In this document: positions 1 through 5,493 of the stretch, in pieces
Numbering within the stretch: the first letter of the stretch is position 1
Layout of the letters: each line of letters opens with the position of its first letter
Source: Kiritimatiellales bacterium
GTDB taxonomy: Bacteria; Verrucomicrobiota; Kiritimatiellia; Kiritimatiellales; Tichowtungiaceae
Assembly (NCBI GenBank): GCA_028692515.1
Contig: JAQUXG010000110.1
Coordinates: forward strand, 1-6,003
Direction: 5' to 3'
DNA: 6,003 bases
The notes under the pieces: generated by a model
Told to the model about the DNA's origin: nothing
Database searches by the model: none
Seen by the model: only the letters and a program-made list of their open reading frames with translations
Program-made: the position numbers and the translations under genes

Positions 1-174
1 GGGTGGAACACGGCCTCCGGGCGCGTGTATTCGGTGGACTGGGCGACCAACCTGATGAACAGTTTCCAGGCATTGGAAACGAATATCCTCTGGCCTCAGG
101 CGAGCTATACCGATACCGTGCACGACGTTGATTCCCGCAGTTTTTATCAAATCAATGTACGATTGGCTCCGTAA
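1..174 (+). CDS. 3' end of a probable secreted protein (C-terminal 57 residues)
   Basis: Reading frame 1 is open from the window edge to TAA at 172-174 and gives 57 residues with normal composition. The tail contains GRVYSVDWATNL, SFQALETNI and YTDTVHDVDSRSFYQI, ending in VRLAP. A tail with an aromatic/Val-rich strand, then TNL, LETNI and a YTDTVH-type motif, resembles the C-terminal beta-rich ends I associate with secreted proteins of Kiritimatiellota and relatives; this is pattern memory, not a search result. The rest of the protein lies outside the window, so its function cannot be named. Its stop is followed after one base by the panC ATG, so translational coupling is possible. The segment encoding SFQALET contains one copy of the TTTCCAA-N3-TTGGAAA palindrome described separately. 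Confidence 0.6.
   Translation, partial: GWNTASGRVYSVDWATNLMNSFQALETNILWPQASYTDTVHDVDSRSFYQINVRLAP
62..80. repeat. Palindrome copy 1 of TTTCCAA-N3-TTGGAAA family
   Basis: GTTTCCA (62-68) and TGGAAAC (74-80) are exact reverse complements. Read against the consensus, the left arm has one mismatch (TTTCCAG) and the spacer is GCA. It lies in the end of the first gene and encodes F-Q-A-L-E. Confidence 0.5.
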
Positions 175-175
175 T

Positions 176-1018
176 ATGAAAATCATCGAGTCTCCTGAAG
201 AGATGCAGAAGCAGGCGCGCCTGCTGATCCAATCCGGTGAGTACATTGCGTTCGTTCCAACCATGGGTTTTCTTCACGAGGGTCATCTCTCGCTGATCCG
301 CCTCGCAAAAGAATACTCCGATACGGTGGTGGTCAGTATTTTTGTCAATCCGGCGCAATTCGGACCGAACGAAGATCTCGACGCCTATCCGCGCGACTTT
401 GCGCGCGACGAAAAGCTCTGCCGCGAGGCCGGTGCGGATATCCTTTTCTATCCCACGTCTCAGAATATGTATCTCGACGGGCACAGCATGTGGCTCTCCG
501 AAGAGTCTCTTTCCACGGTGCTGTGCGGCGCGTCACGCCCCGGCCATTTTCGCGGGGTCTGCACCATCGTCGCCAAGCTGCTGAACATCGTTCAGCCGGA
601 CTTTATGGTACTCGGCGAAAAAGATGCCCAGCAGTTGCGCGTTCTGCGCCGCATGGTGCGCGACCTGAATTTCGCCGTGAAGATTATTGCCGCGCCGACC
701 GTCCGCGCGGCCGACGGCCTCGCGATGAGCTCGCGGAACAAATATTTGACGTCCGCTGAGCGCAAAGAGGCCGTTTGCCTTTTCCAATCCTTGGAAAAAG
801 CGAAAGCGCTGTTCGCGGCGGGTGAGCGCGATGCCGAGACCCTCAAGGCGGCCGTGCGTGCAGTGATCGAAGCAACCTCCGGAAAGGTGGACTACATTGA
901 ACTCGTTGATGATGAGACGCTTCAGTCTGTCCAAACCTTGGAAAAACCTGCGCTGATTGCGCTGGCGGTGAAATTTTCCGGCGCGCGACTGATCGATAAT
1001 ACTGTACTTGCGCCGTGA
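176..1018 (+). CDS. panC: Pantothenate synthetase (pantoate--beta-alanine ligase)
   Basis: This cytoplasmic enzyme condenses pantoate with beta-alanine using ATP, through a pantoyl-adenylate, giving pantothenate, AMP and pyrophosphate; it is the last step before CoA synthesis. The 280-residue product has the normal family length. Visible motifs, in order: the HIGH-type nucleotide site PTMGFLHEGH at residues 28-37, VNPAQFGPNEDLDAYPR from residue 57, the pantoate-binding region around PGHFRG, GEKDAQQ at 147-153, and the KMSKS-equivalent DGLAMSSRN at 180-188. The C-terminal dimer/lid domain ends in LIDNTVLAP. I chose ATG 176 because the family normally begins a few residues before this point. 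An in-frame ATG at 155 and TTG at 128 would add 7 or 16 residues inside the preceding gene. None of these starts has a clear Shine-Dalgarno sequence, which favours coupling to the upstream gene. No panB or panD is seen. Two copies of the TTGGAAA palindrome lie in the C-terminal half. Confidence 0.97.
   Translation: MKIIESPEEMQKQARLLIQSGEYIAFVPTMGFLHEGHLSLIRLAKEYSDTVVVSIFVNPAQFGPNEDLDAYPRDFARDEKLCREAGADILFYPTSQNMYLDGHSMWLSEESLSTVLCGASRPGHFRGVCTIVAKLLNIVQPDFMVLGEKDAQQLRVLRRMVRDLNFAVKIIAAPTVRAADGLAMSSRNKYLTSAERKEAVCLFQSLEKAKALFAAGERDAETLKAAVRAVIEATSGKVDYIELVDDETLQSVQTLEKPALIALAVKFSGARLIDNTVLAP
780..798. repeat. Palindrome copy 2 (panC)
   Basis: TTTTCCAA (780-787) and TTGGAAAA (791-798) are perfect inverted 8-base arms with spacer TCC. 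It lies inside panC and encodes F-Q-S-L-E-K, replacing homologous sequence in place rather than as an insertion. Confidence 0.65.
928..944. repeat. Palindrome copy 3 (panC, imperfect)
   Basis: TGTCCAA (928-934) and TTGGAAA (938-944) with spacer ACC match the consensus with one mismatch. It encodes V-Q-T-L-E-K, in the same reading frame as copy 2. Part of the match may come from normal PanC conservation here. Confidence 0.4.
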
Positions 1019-1065
1019 ATTTTTTGCGGTCCGGCAAATTAAAGTGAGATTTTGGAAAAATTTCC

Positions 1066-1093
1066 TTTAAACAATCATTCATCTCATTACATT
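1066..1093 (+). promoter_or_regulatory. Weak candidate promoter for tRNA-Cys (and gcvH)
   Basis: The 91-base gap between panC and the tRNA is AT-rich and has no convincing terminator hairpin for panC. Within it, TTTAAA at 1066-1071 and TACATT at 1088-1093 are separated by 16 bases, each matching 4 of 6 sigma70 consensus positions. They would place transcription start about 10 bases before the tRNA 5' end, which is reasonable. The match is poor enough that this is only a candidate. Confidence 0.25.
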
Positions 1094-1109
1094 GGTCGCC
1101 TTTAACGAG

Positions 1110-1183
1110 GGCGCGATGGCCGAGAGGTTAGGCACGGGTCTGCAAAACCTGCTAGAGCGGTTCAATTCCGCTTCGCGCCTCCA
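1110..1183 (+). tRNA. tRNA-Cys (anticodon GCA), CCA encoded
   Basis: The sequence folds as a complete 74-base cloverleaf. The acceptor stem GGCGCGA (1110-1116) pairs fully with TCGCGCC (1173-1179). The D stem is GCC/GGC (1119-1121 with 1131-1133). The anticodon stem CGGGT/ACCTG includes one G-T pair and closes the loop CTGCAAA with anticodon GCA at 1142-1144. The variable loop is four bases (CTAG). The T stem is AGCGG/CCGCT with loop TTCAATT (1161-1167). The discriminator base is T1180, as expected for cysteine tRNAs, and CCA is encoded at 1181-1183. There is no terminator between the tRNA and gcvH, which begins 33 bases later, so a joint transcript is likely. Confidence 0.97.
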
Positions 1184-1216
1184 AATTTGAATAGAAGCTC
1201 ATCGAAGGAGAAAGAT

Positions 1217-1600
1217 ATGTCCGTACCGAACGATCTGTATTATGCGAAGACACATGAATGGCTGCGAATCGATGACAGCACCGCTACGGTGGGGATCACG
1301 GATTTTGCTCAGAACCAGCTCTCCGACGTCACCTTTGTTGAACTGCCTGATGTAGGTCGCGAAGTCGAAGCCGGCGATGAAGTTGCTGTCGTCGAATCCG
1401 TCAAAGCCGCTTCCGACATCTATGCTCCGGTGGCCGGAACGATTGTGGAAGTCAATGGCGATCTCGAAGACTCTCCCGATATGATCAACGCCAGCCCCTA
1501 CGATGCCGGCTGGCTTTTCAAAATCGAACTGCGCAAAGAGGAAGATGTTGATAACCTCATGAGCGCCGAAGAATACTCCGAATCCTGCGACGAAGAATAA
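1217..1600 (+). CDS. gcvH: Glycine cleavage system H protein (lipoyl carrier)
   Basis: The H protein carries the aminomethyl group from the P to the T protein on a lipoyl-lysine arm during glycine breakdown in the cytoplasm. In many bacteria it is also the first acceptor of octanoyl/lipoyl groups. The 127-residue product has normal family length. It starts with the typical [12 protein letters not shown], followed by [13 protein letters not shown] and the lipoyl-lysine site VESVKAASD, in which Lys63 is the modified residue; APVAG, the [13 protein letters not shown] segment and an acidic C-terminus follow. ATG 1217 is preferred because AAGGAG at 1205-1210 lies six bases upstream; a TTG 30 bases further up has no such site. 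No gcvT or gcvP is adjacent. Instead the next gene is lipB, whose product modifies this protein. A heptamer repeat and a strong terminator follow immediately. Confidence 0.98.
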   Translation: MSVPNDLYYAKTHEWLRIDDSTATVGITDFAQNQLSDVTFVELPDVGREVEAGDEVAVVESVKAASDIYAPVAGTIVEVNGDLEDSPDMINASPYDAGWLFKIELRKEEDVDNLMSAEEYSESCDEE

Positions 1601-1635
1601 GGACAGGAGTCAGGAAACAGGAATCAGGAGTCAGA
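1601..1635 (+). repeat. Five tandem heptanucleotide units (consensus ARTCAGG)
   Basis: The bases directly after the gcvH stop divide exactly into five 7-base units: GGACAGG, AGTCAGG, AAACAGG, AATCAGG and AGTCAGA. Bases 4-6 (CAG) are identical in all five and variation is almost confined to the first three positions. The array occupies the whole space between the stop codon and the first base of the terminator stem, without remainder. It resembles in form the short tandem heptamer repeats described in heterocystous cyanobacteria, but I have no evidence of a shared origin. No protein-coding role is apparent. Confidence 0.75.
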
Positions 1636-1659
1636 GGGCAACGTGAGTTGCCCTTTTTT
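1636..1659 (+). terminator. Intrinsic terminator after gcvH, GNRA-type loop
   Basis: GGGCAAC (1636-1642) pairs perfectly with GTTGCCC (1647-1653) around a four-base GTGA loop, a GNRA-type tetraloop, and is followed at once by six T residues (1654-1659). This is a near-ideal rho-independent terminator. It ends only three bases before the lipB ATG at 1663, so for lipB transcripts coming from upstream it would act as an attenuator or as a leader hairpin. Confidence 0.9.
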
Positions 1660-1662
1660 ATT

Positions 1663-2355
1663 ATGAAATCATGGGCTGTACAGTTTGAAGAGCCGGTGCC
1701 GTATCAGACCGGACTCGACCTCCAGCACCGGCTGCTTGCGGCGCGGCAGGCGGAACAGATTCCTGACACCGTTCTGATCCTTCAGCACACGCCGACCGTT
1801 ACGCTCGGCAACCGTGGCCGCGATAACTATTTGCTCAAAACGCCGGAAGAATACAACGCACTCGGCATCGAGGTTTTTCATGCCGAGCGCGGCGGCGATG
1901 TCACCTATCACGCACCGGGTCAGTGGGTCCTTTACCCCATCATTTATCTCGGCGGCTCCGAGGCCGACTCGCACGGCTACCTTTGGAACCTTGAAGAAGT
2001 CGCGCTTCGCACATTGGCCGACTTCGGTATTCAGGGATTCCGTCGCGAAGGTAAAAACGGGGCCTGGACAGAGCAGGGCAAGCTGGCCGCCATCGGCTTC
2101 CGCCTGAAACGCTGGGTTTCCTTCCATGGCATGAGTTTTAATGTCAGCCTCGATCTGTCCGGATTCCGAACCATTGTACCGTGCGGACTCGTCGGCCAGC
2201 CGATCGCTTCCATGAAAACGATTCTGGGCGATGCCTGCCCGCCAATGGACGCCGTCCGCGACCGCTTGCTTGCCAACTTCTCCGAGGTTTGTAAACGAGA
2301 CCTCGATGTTTTTCAGAGTCTTGACGCTTCGCCGATCAGCCGCATTCTGCGCTGA
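1663..2355 (+). CDS. lipB: Lipoyl(octanoyl) transferase
   Basis: LipB moves octanoate from octanoyl-ACP onto the lipoyl-domain lysine of GcvH and the 2-oxoacid dehydrogenase E2 subunits; lipoyl synthase LipA then inserts sulfur. The 230-residue product has normal length. It contains the family signature ERGGDVTYHAPGQ at residues 75-87, including His83. The catalytic pair is present: Lys140 in QGKLAAIG and Cys174 in VPCG. SFHGMSFNVSLDL lies between them, as in known LipB proteins. ATG 1663 gives the usual N-terminus. It has no Shine-Dalgarno sequence because the terminator T-tract lies just upstream. An in-frame TTG at 1648 sits inside the terminator stem, with a weak AGAGGG about nine bases before it, and would add five residues. 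No lipA is adjacent. The gene pairs logically with gcvH, a substrate of the enzyme. Confidence 0.97.
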   Translation: MKSWAVQFEEPVPYQTGLDLQHRLLAARQAEQIPDTVLILQHTPTVTLGNRGRDNYLLKTPEEYNALGIEVFHAERGGDVTYHAPGQWVLYPIIYLGGSEADSHGYLWNLEEVALRTLADFGIQGFRREGKNGAWTEQGKLAAIGFRLKRWVSFHGMSFNVSLDLSGFRTIVPCGLVGQPIASMKTILGDACPPMDAVRDRLLANFSEVCKRDLDVFQSLDASPISRILR

Positions 2356-2375
2356 TTTTCACCCCGACTTATCTT

Positions 2376-2393
2376 TTTTACAGGCCTGTAAAA
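2376..2393. promoter_or_regulatory. 18-bp perfect palindrome upstream of hppA
   Basis: TTTTACAGGCCTGTAAAA reads identically on both strands and lies 21 bases after the lipB stop and about 100 bases before hppA. Perfect two-fold symmetry without a real loop fits a dimeric regulator site better than a terminator, although a weak hairpin with GGCC as the loop is possible. The arms TTTTACA/TGTAAAA recur exactly in the larger palindrome downstream of hppA. Promoter elements in the rest of this 141-base gap are not clear; TTGCGA at 2410 and the AT-rich AATTTAAATT at 2451-2460 are the only hints. Confidence 0.5.
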
Positions 2394-2496
2394 TGTCCAT
2401 CAATGTAACTTGCGACTTTCTTTTCCTTTGCGTACCGTAACGATGCCGAGAATTTAAATTTTGTAGAACCATGTCAAAAAGCGAAAAGGAAACGGT

Positions 2497-4869
2497 ATGG
2501 AAAGTTCAGTGATTCCTGGGATTTGGTGGATTGCTCCGATAGCGTCGATTTTGGCGTTAGGTTTTGCGGTCTATTTCTATAAGAAAATGATGGGTGCCAA
2601 CGAAGGCAACGCCACCATGATCGAAATCGCGGGCCATGTCCGTGAAGGTGCAATGGCCTATTTGGTTCGCCAATACAAAGTCGTTGCGCTGGTATTTCTC
2701 GTCCTTCTTATTATTTTGCAGGCGCTGGCTTTCTTCGGTGTTCAGAACCCCTTCGTTCCGATCGCTTTCCTTACCGGCGGCTTCTTTTCGGGTCTCTGCG
2801 GCTTCATTGGTATGAAGACGGCGACTGCCGCTTCCTCGCGCACCGCGCAGGGCTGTTCCGAAAGTCTCAACCGCGGTTTACAGGTGGCCTTCCGCTCTGG
2901 CGCGGTCATGGGACTCATCGTAGTCGGCTTTGGTCTGCTCGATATCTGCATTTGGTACTGGGTGCTCGATAAACTGGTTTATACGGACACCAACATGACC
3001 AACGGATTGGTCAAATTCGGAATGACTTTTGTTCCGGCCGGTTGCACCGTCGTGGATAAACTGGTCGCCATGACCACCACCATGATTACCTTCGGCATGG
3101 GGGCTTCCACGCAGGCGCTCTTCGCCCGCGTCGGCGGCGGAATTTACACCAAGGCCGCAGACGTCGGCGCCGACCTCGTCGGTAAAGTCGAAGCCGGAAT
3201 TCCGGAAGACGACCCGCGTAACCCCGCCACCATCGCCGACAACGTCGGCGATAACGTCGGTGACGTCGCCGGTATGGGCGCTGACCTGTACGAATCCTAC
3301 TGCGGCTCCATTCTCGCCACTGCCGCGCTTGGCGCGGCTGTCGGTGCGCATCATGCCCTGAAAGCCATCAAAGCCGGTGGGTTTGAGAACGCTACGGCCG
3401 CGCTGTCCGCTGGCAGTGCTGATGTGCAGGCCGCAGTGCATCAGGCCATCGGTCTCGTCACCGCACCGATGGTTGTTGCCGGTGTCGGCACACTGCTTTC
3501 CATCGTCGGGATGTTCCTTGTTCGCTGTAAAGAAGGAGCCAGTCAGAAAAATCTGCTCAAGGCGCTGCTTACCGGCACGCTCAGCAGCTCCGTTTTCATC
3601 GTACTCGCACTCGTCGGCATGTGGCAGTTCGGCCTGATCGCCGGCGGCATCGTCCTCTCCGTCATCTCCGGTCTCGCGGCCGGTGTCATCATCGGCCAGG
3701 CCACCGAATACTACACCTCCGATGAATACGGTCCTACCAAAGGTATCGCCGGTCAGGCCGTCATGGGCCCGGCCACCGTCATTATCGACGGTCTCGCCAC
3801 CGGAATGTATTCCGCTGGAATTCCGGTTATCACCATTATTGCCGGTATCATCTGCGCCTTCGGTTTTGCGGGCGGCTTTCATGATATGTCCATGGGGCTC
3901 TACGGCATCGGCTTCGCCGCCGTCGGGATGCTCGCCACCCTCGGCATCACGCTCGCTACCGACGCCTACGGCCCGATCGCCGACAACGCCGGCGGCAACG
4001 CTGAAATGGCTCACCTGCCGCCGGAAGTGCGTGAACGCACCGATGCGCTCGACTCCCTTGGTAACACCACTGCCGCCACTGGCAAAGGGTTCGCCATCGG
4101 CTCCGCCGCGCTCACCGCGATGGCTTTGCTTGCCGCCTACATTGAAGAGGTCAAAATGTGGATCGGCAAACTGGCCGGTGACGGTTCCTTCATGGGCTTT
4201 ACCGCGCATGAAGCCAAATGGGCCGACCTCATGCAGTTCGTCGACCGTTTTGAACTCCACATCATGAATCCGCTTCTCATTTGCGGTCTCTTCCTCGGCG
4301 GCATGATGGCCTTTGTCTTCTGCGCCATGACCATGAAAGCCGTCGGCCGCGCCGCCGGTTCGATGGTTGAAGAAGTTCGCCGTCAATTCAGAGAATTTCC
4401 CGGCATCATGAAAGGCACACAGAAGCCTGACTATGCCCGTTGCGTCGCTATTTCCACCAAAGGCGCGCAGAAAGAAATGCTCGTTCCGTCGCTCATGGCC
4501 ATCATCGTACCGGTGGCCACCGGACTCATTCTCGGCGTCCCCGGCGTCATGGGGCTGCTCGCGGGCGGACTTACCACCGGCTTCGTGCTCGCCACCATGC
4601 TCAACAATGCGGGCGGTGCATGGGACAACGCCAAGAAATACATCGAACGCGGCGCTCACGGCGGAAAACGTCTGCCGGATGGAAGCAAAAATCCGGTGCA
4701 TGGCGCGGCAGTCGTCGGCGACACCGTTGGTGATCCGTGCAAAGACACCTCCGGCCCGTCCCTCAACATTCTCATCAAACTCATGACCATGGTCAGCGTC
4801 GTCTTCACACCGGTTGTTGTGAAATTTTCGCCCGCCATTCAGGAGTGGTTGCATATCGTCACTAAATAG
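2497..4869 (+). CDS. hppA: Membrane-bound ion-translocating pyrophosphatase, K+-dependent type
   Basis: This integral membrane enzyme hydrolyses cytoplasmic pyrophosphate and pumps H+ and/or Na+ outward. The 790-residue protein is hydrophobic throughout, with many membrane segments (the family has about 16), and is rather long for the family. Pyrophosphate/Mg2+ motifs are present: DVGADLVGKVE at 222-232, PEDDPRNPATIADNVGDNVGD at 236-256, DNAGGNAEM at 496-504, NNAGGAWDNAKK at 703-714 and GDTVGDPCKDTSGP at 741-754. GNTTAATGKG at 522-531 has Ala526 and Gly529, the K+-dependent pattern (K+-independent enzymes have Lys and Thr there). Glu266 in ADLYESY matches the helix-6 glutamate position of Na+-pumping enzymes. 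Thr93, Phe97 and Asp149 are compatible with the signature I recall for dual Na+/H+ pumps. AAGGA at 2486-2490 is six bases before ATG 2497. The gene appears monocistronic, with a terminator hairpin after it. Confidence 0.98.
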   Translation: MESSVIPGIWWIAPIASILALGFAVYFYKKMMGANEGNATMIEIAGHVREGAMAYLVRQYKVVALVFLVLLIILQALAFFGVQNPFVPIAFLTGGFFSGLCGFIGMKTATAASSRTAQGCSESLNRGLQVAFRSGAVMGLIVVGFGLLDICIWYWVLDKLVYTDTNMTNGLVKFGMTFVPAGCTVVDKLVAMTTTMITFGMGASTQALFARVGGGIYTKAADVGADLVGKVEAGIPEDDPRNPATIADNVGDNVGDVAGMGADLYESYCGSILATAALGAAVGAHHALKAIKAGGFENATAALSAGSADVQAAVHQAIGLVTAPMVVAGVGTLLSIVGMFLVRCKEGASQKNLLKALLTGTLSSSVFIVLALVGMWQFGLIAGGIVLSVISGLAAGVIIGQATEYYTSDEYGPTKGIAGQAVMGPATVIIDGLATGMYSAGIPVITIIAGIICAFGFAGGFHDMSMGLYGIGFAAVGMLATLGITLATDAYGPIADNAGGNAEMAHLPPEVRERTDALDSLGNTTAATGKGFAIGSAALTAMALLAAYIEEVKMWIGKLAGDGSFMGFTAHEAKWADLMQFVDRFELHIMNPLLICGLFLGGMMAFVFCAMTMKAVGRAAGSMVEEVRRQFREFPGIMKGTQKPDYARCVAISTKGAQKEMLVPSLMAIIVPVATGLILGVPGVMGLLAGGLTTGFVLATMLNNAGGAWDNAKKYIERGAHGGKRLPDGSKNPVHGAAVVGDTVGDPCKDTSGPSLNILIKLMTMVSVVFTPVVVKFSPAIQEWLHIVTK

Positions 4870-4890
4870 CATTTGCGATGTTGTGTAAAA

Positions 4891-4916
4891 GGCCGCCTGG
4901 AAGGGCGGCCGTCTTT
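4891..4916 (+). terminator. Terminator hairpin after hppA
   Basis: GGCCGCC (4891-4897) pairs perfectly with GGCGGCC (4904-4910) around the six-base loop TGGAAG, 21 bases after the hppA stop. The following tract GTCTTT is only partly T-rich, so this is a good hairpin with a modest tail. AAAA precedes the stem. Confidence 0.75.
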
Positions 4917-4925
4917 GTGTCAGGA

Positions 4926-4961
4926 ATTTTACATTATGCGCATATGCGCATAATGTAAAAT
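4926..4961. promoter_or_regulatory. 36-bp perfect palindrome between hppA and the TauE-like gene
   Basis: The half-site ATTTTACATTATGCGCAT (4926-4943) is followed without any spacer by its exact reverse complement (4944-4961); I checked all 18 base pairs, and the symmetry breaks at the next pair. The centre contains ATGCGCAT twice in tandem, itself an 8-bp palindrome. The outer arms TTTTACA/TGTAAAA match those of the palindrome before hppA. It could be a cruciform-forming site or an operator for the downstream tauE-like/thiF unit. Promoter-like hexamers fall inside it (TTTACA at 4928 and CATAAT at 4949), but with a short 15-base spacing. Confidence 0.6.
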
Positions 4962-5008
4962 AACGCGGCTGCCGGTTTTTATTAAAATAGCGGCCTGAAA
5001 ATGGCGAC

Positions 5009-5041
5009 AAAGGGCTTCCGTTGAGTAAACTGGGGCCCTTT
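5009..5041 (+). other. Possible leader hairpin before the TauE-like gene
   Basis: AAAGGGC (5009-5015) is complementary to GCCCTTT (5035-5041), with 19 bases between them, ending 11 bases before the ribosome-binding site at 5052. The long loop makes a terminator unlikely; it may be a leader structure or chance. The remaining bases of the 195-base gap between hppA and this gene include a TAAAAT (4983-4988) that resembles a -10 box but has no matching -35. Confidence 0.25.
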
Positions 5042-5064
5042 AAATTTTCAGAGGAGGTCAAATA

Positions 5065-5493
5065 ATGGACAACTGGATTCTCTATATCATTGCCGGAATC
5101 GCTGCCGGAATCATCAGCTCGATGTTTGGAGTCGGCGGAGGCATCCTCATAGTGCCGATTTTGGTACTCGGTTTCAGCTTTGGACAGAAAAGCGCGCAGG
5201 GTATGTCACTTTTCATCATGCTGCCGATGGCGCTCGCCGGGGCCATCCGCTACAAACTGAATCCTGATATTCCAATCAACCTGCCGGTCTGCGGAATGGT
5301 GGCGCTCGGCGGCATCGCCGGCGCCATGATCGGCACACACTTTGTCTTTGGCATGTCCAGTATCATCCTCAAACGGATGTTTGCCGTTTTTGTTATACTG
5401 ACCGGCGTTCACATGCTCGTGAAATCATTTCCCAAAGCCGCCGCTAAGGAACTGCCTCATGTTGAAAATAAAACTCAACGAACAGACGTTTGA
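5065..5493 (+). CDS. Half-length TauE/SafE-family membrane protein (possible sulfite/organosulfonate-type permease)
   Basis: The 142-residue product is strongly hydrophobic up to residue 120. The N-terminal IIAGIAAGIISSMFGVGGGILIVPIL (residues 8-33) is the classic TauE/SafE signature, with its glycine-rich FGVGGG turn followed by VP. Further membrane segments lie roughly at 46-64, 71-93 and 98-119, followed by a short charged tail. Full family members are about 240-270 residues with two homologous halves; this one has a single half and would presumably work as a homodimer. It does not look truncated: it has an excellent ribosome site AGGAGGT (5052-5058) six bases before ATG and a normal polar C-terminus. 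It overlaps thiF by 35 bases, so the two are probably co-translated. Family members export sulfite, sulfoacetate or related anions, but the substrate here is unknown; the thiF overlap hints at sulfur compounds. Confidence 0.85.
   Translation: MDNWILYIIAGIAAGIISSMFGVGGGILIVPILVLGFSFGQKSAQGMSLFIMLPMALAGAIRYKLNPDIPINLPVCGMVALGGIAGAMIGTHFVFGMSSIILKRMFAVFVILTGVHMLVKSFPKAAAKELPHVENKTQRTDV

Noticed and set aside
1052..1065. TTGGAAAAATTTCC as another copy of the palindrome family
   Set aside because: The arms are in the reverse order and asymmetric, with no TTCCAA on the left; it is only a half-site.
3194..3205. 12-bp palindrome CCGGAATTCCGG in hppA
   Set aside because: It encodes the conserved AGIPED segment through GGA-ATT-CCG codons, and similar GGAATTCC occurs again at another Gly-Ile-Pro; protein coding explains it.
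3226..3270. Short internal repeat of AACGTCGG-type units in hppA
   Set aside because: It encodes the DNVGDNVGDV catalytic motif common to the enzyme family, so the repeat is protein-driven.
3683..4267. Second + strand open frame inside hppA, Pro/Ser-rich
   Set aside because: It is an out-of-frame shadow of hppA with low-complexity composition and no start signal.
2878..5061. Very long open frame on the minus strand opposite hppA (727 codons)
   Set aside because: It mirrors hppA almost entirely, is rich in Gly/Asp/His as expected from reading hydrophobic codons backwards, and shows no family motif or ribosome site. Codon bias in hppA explains the lack of stops.
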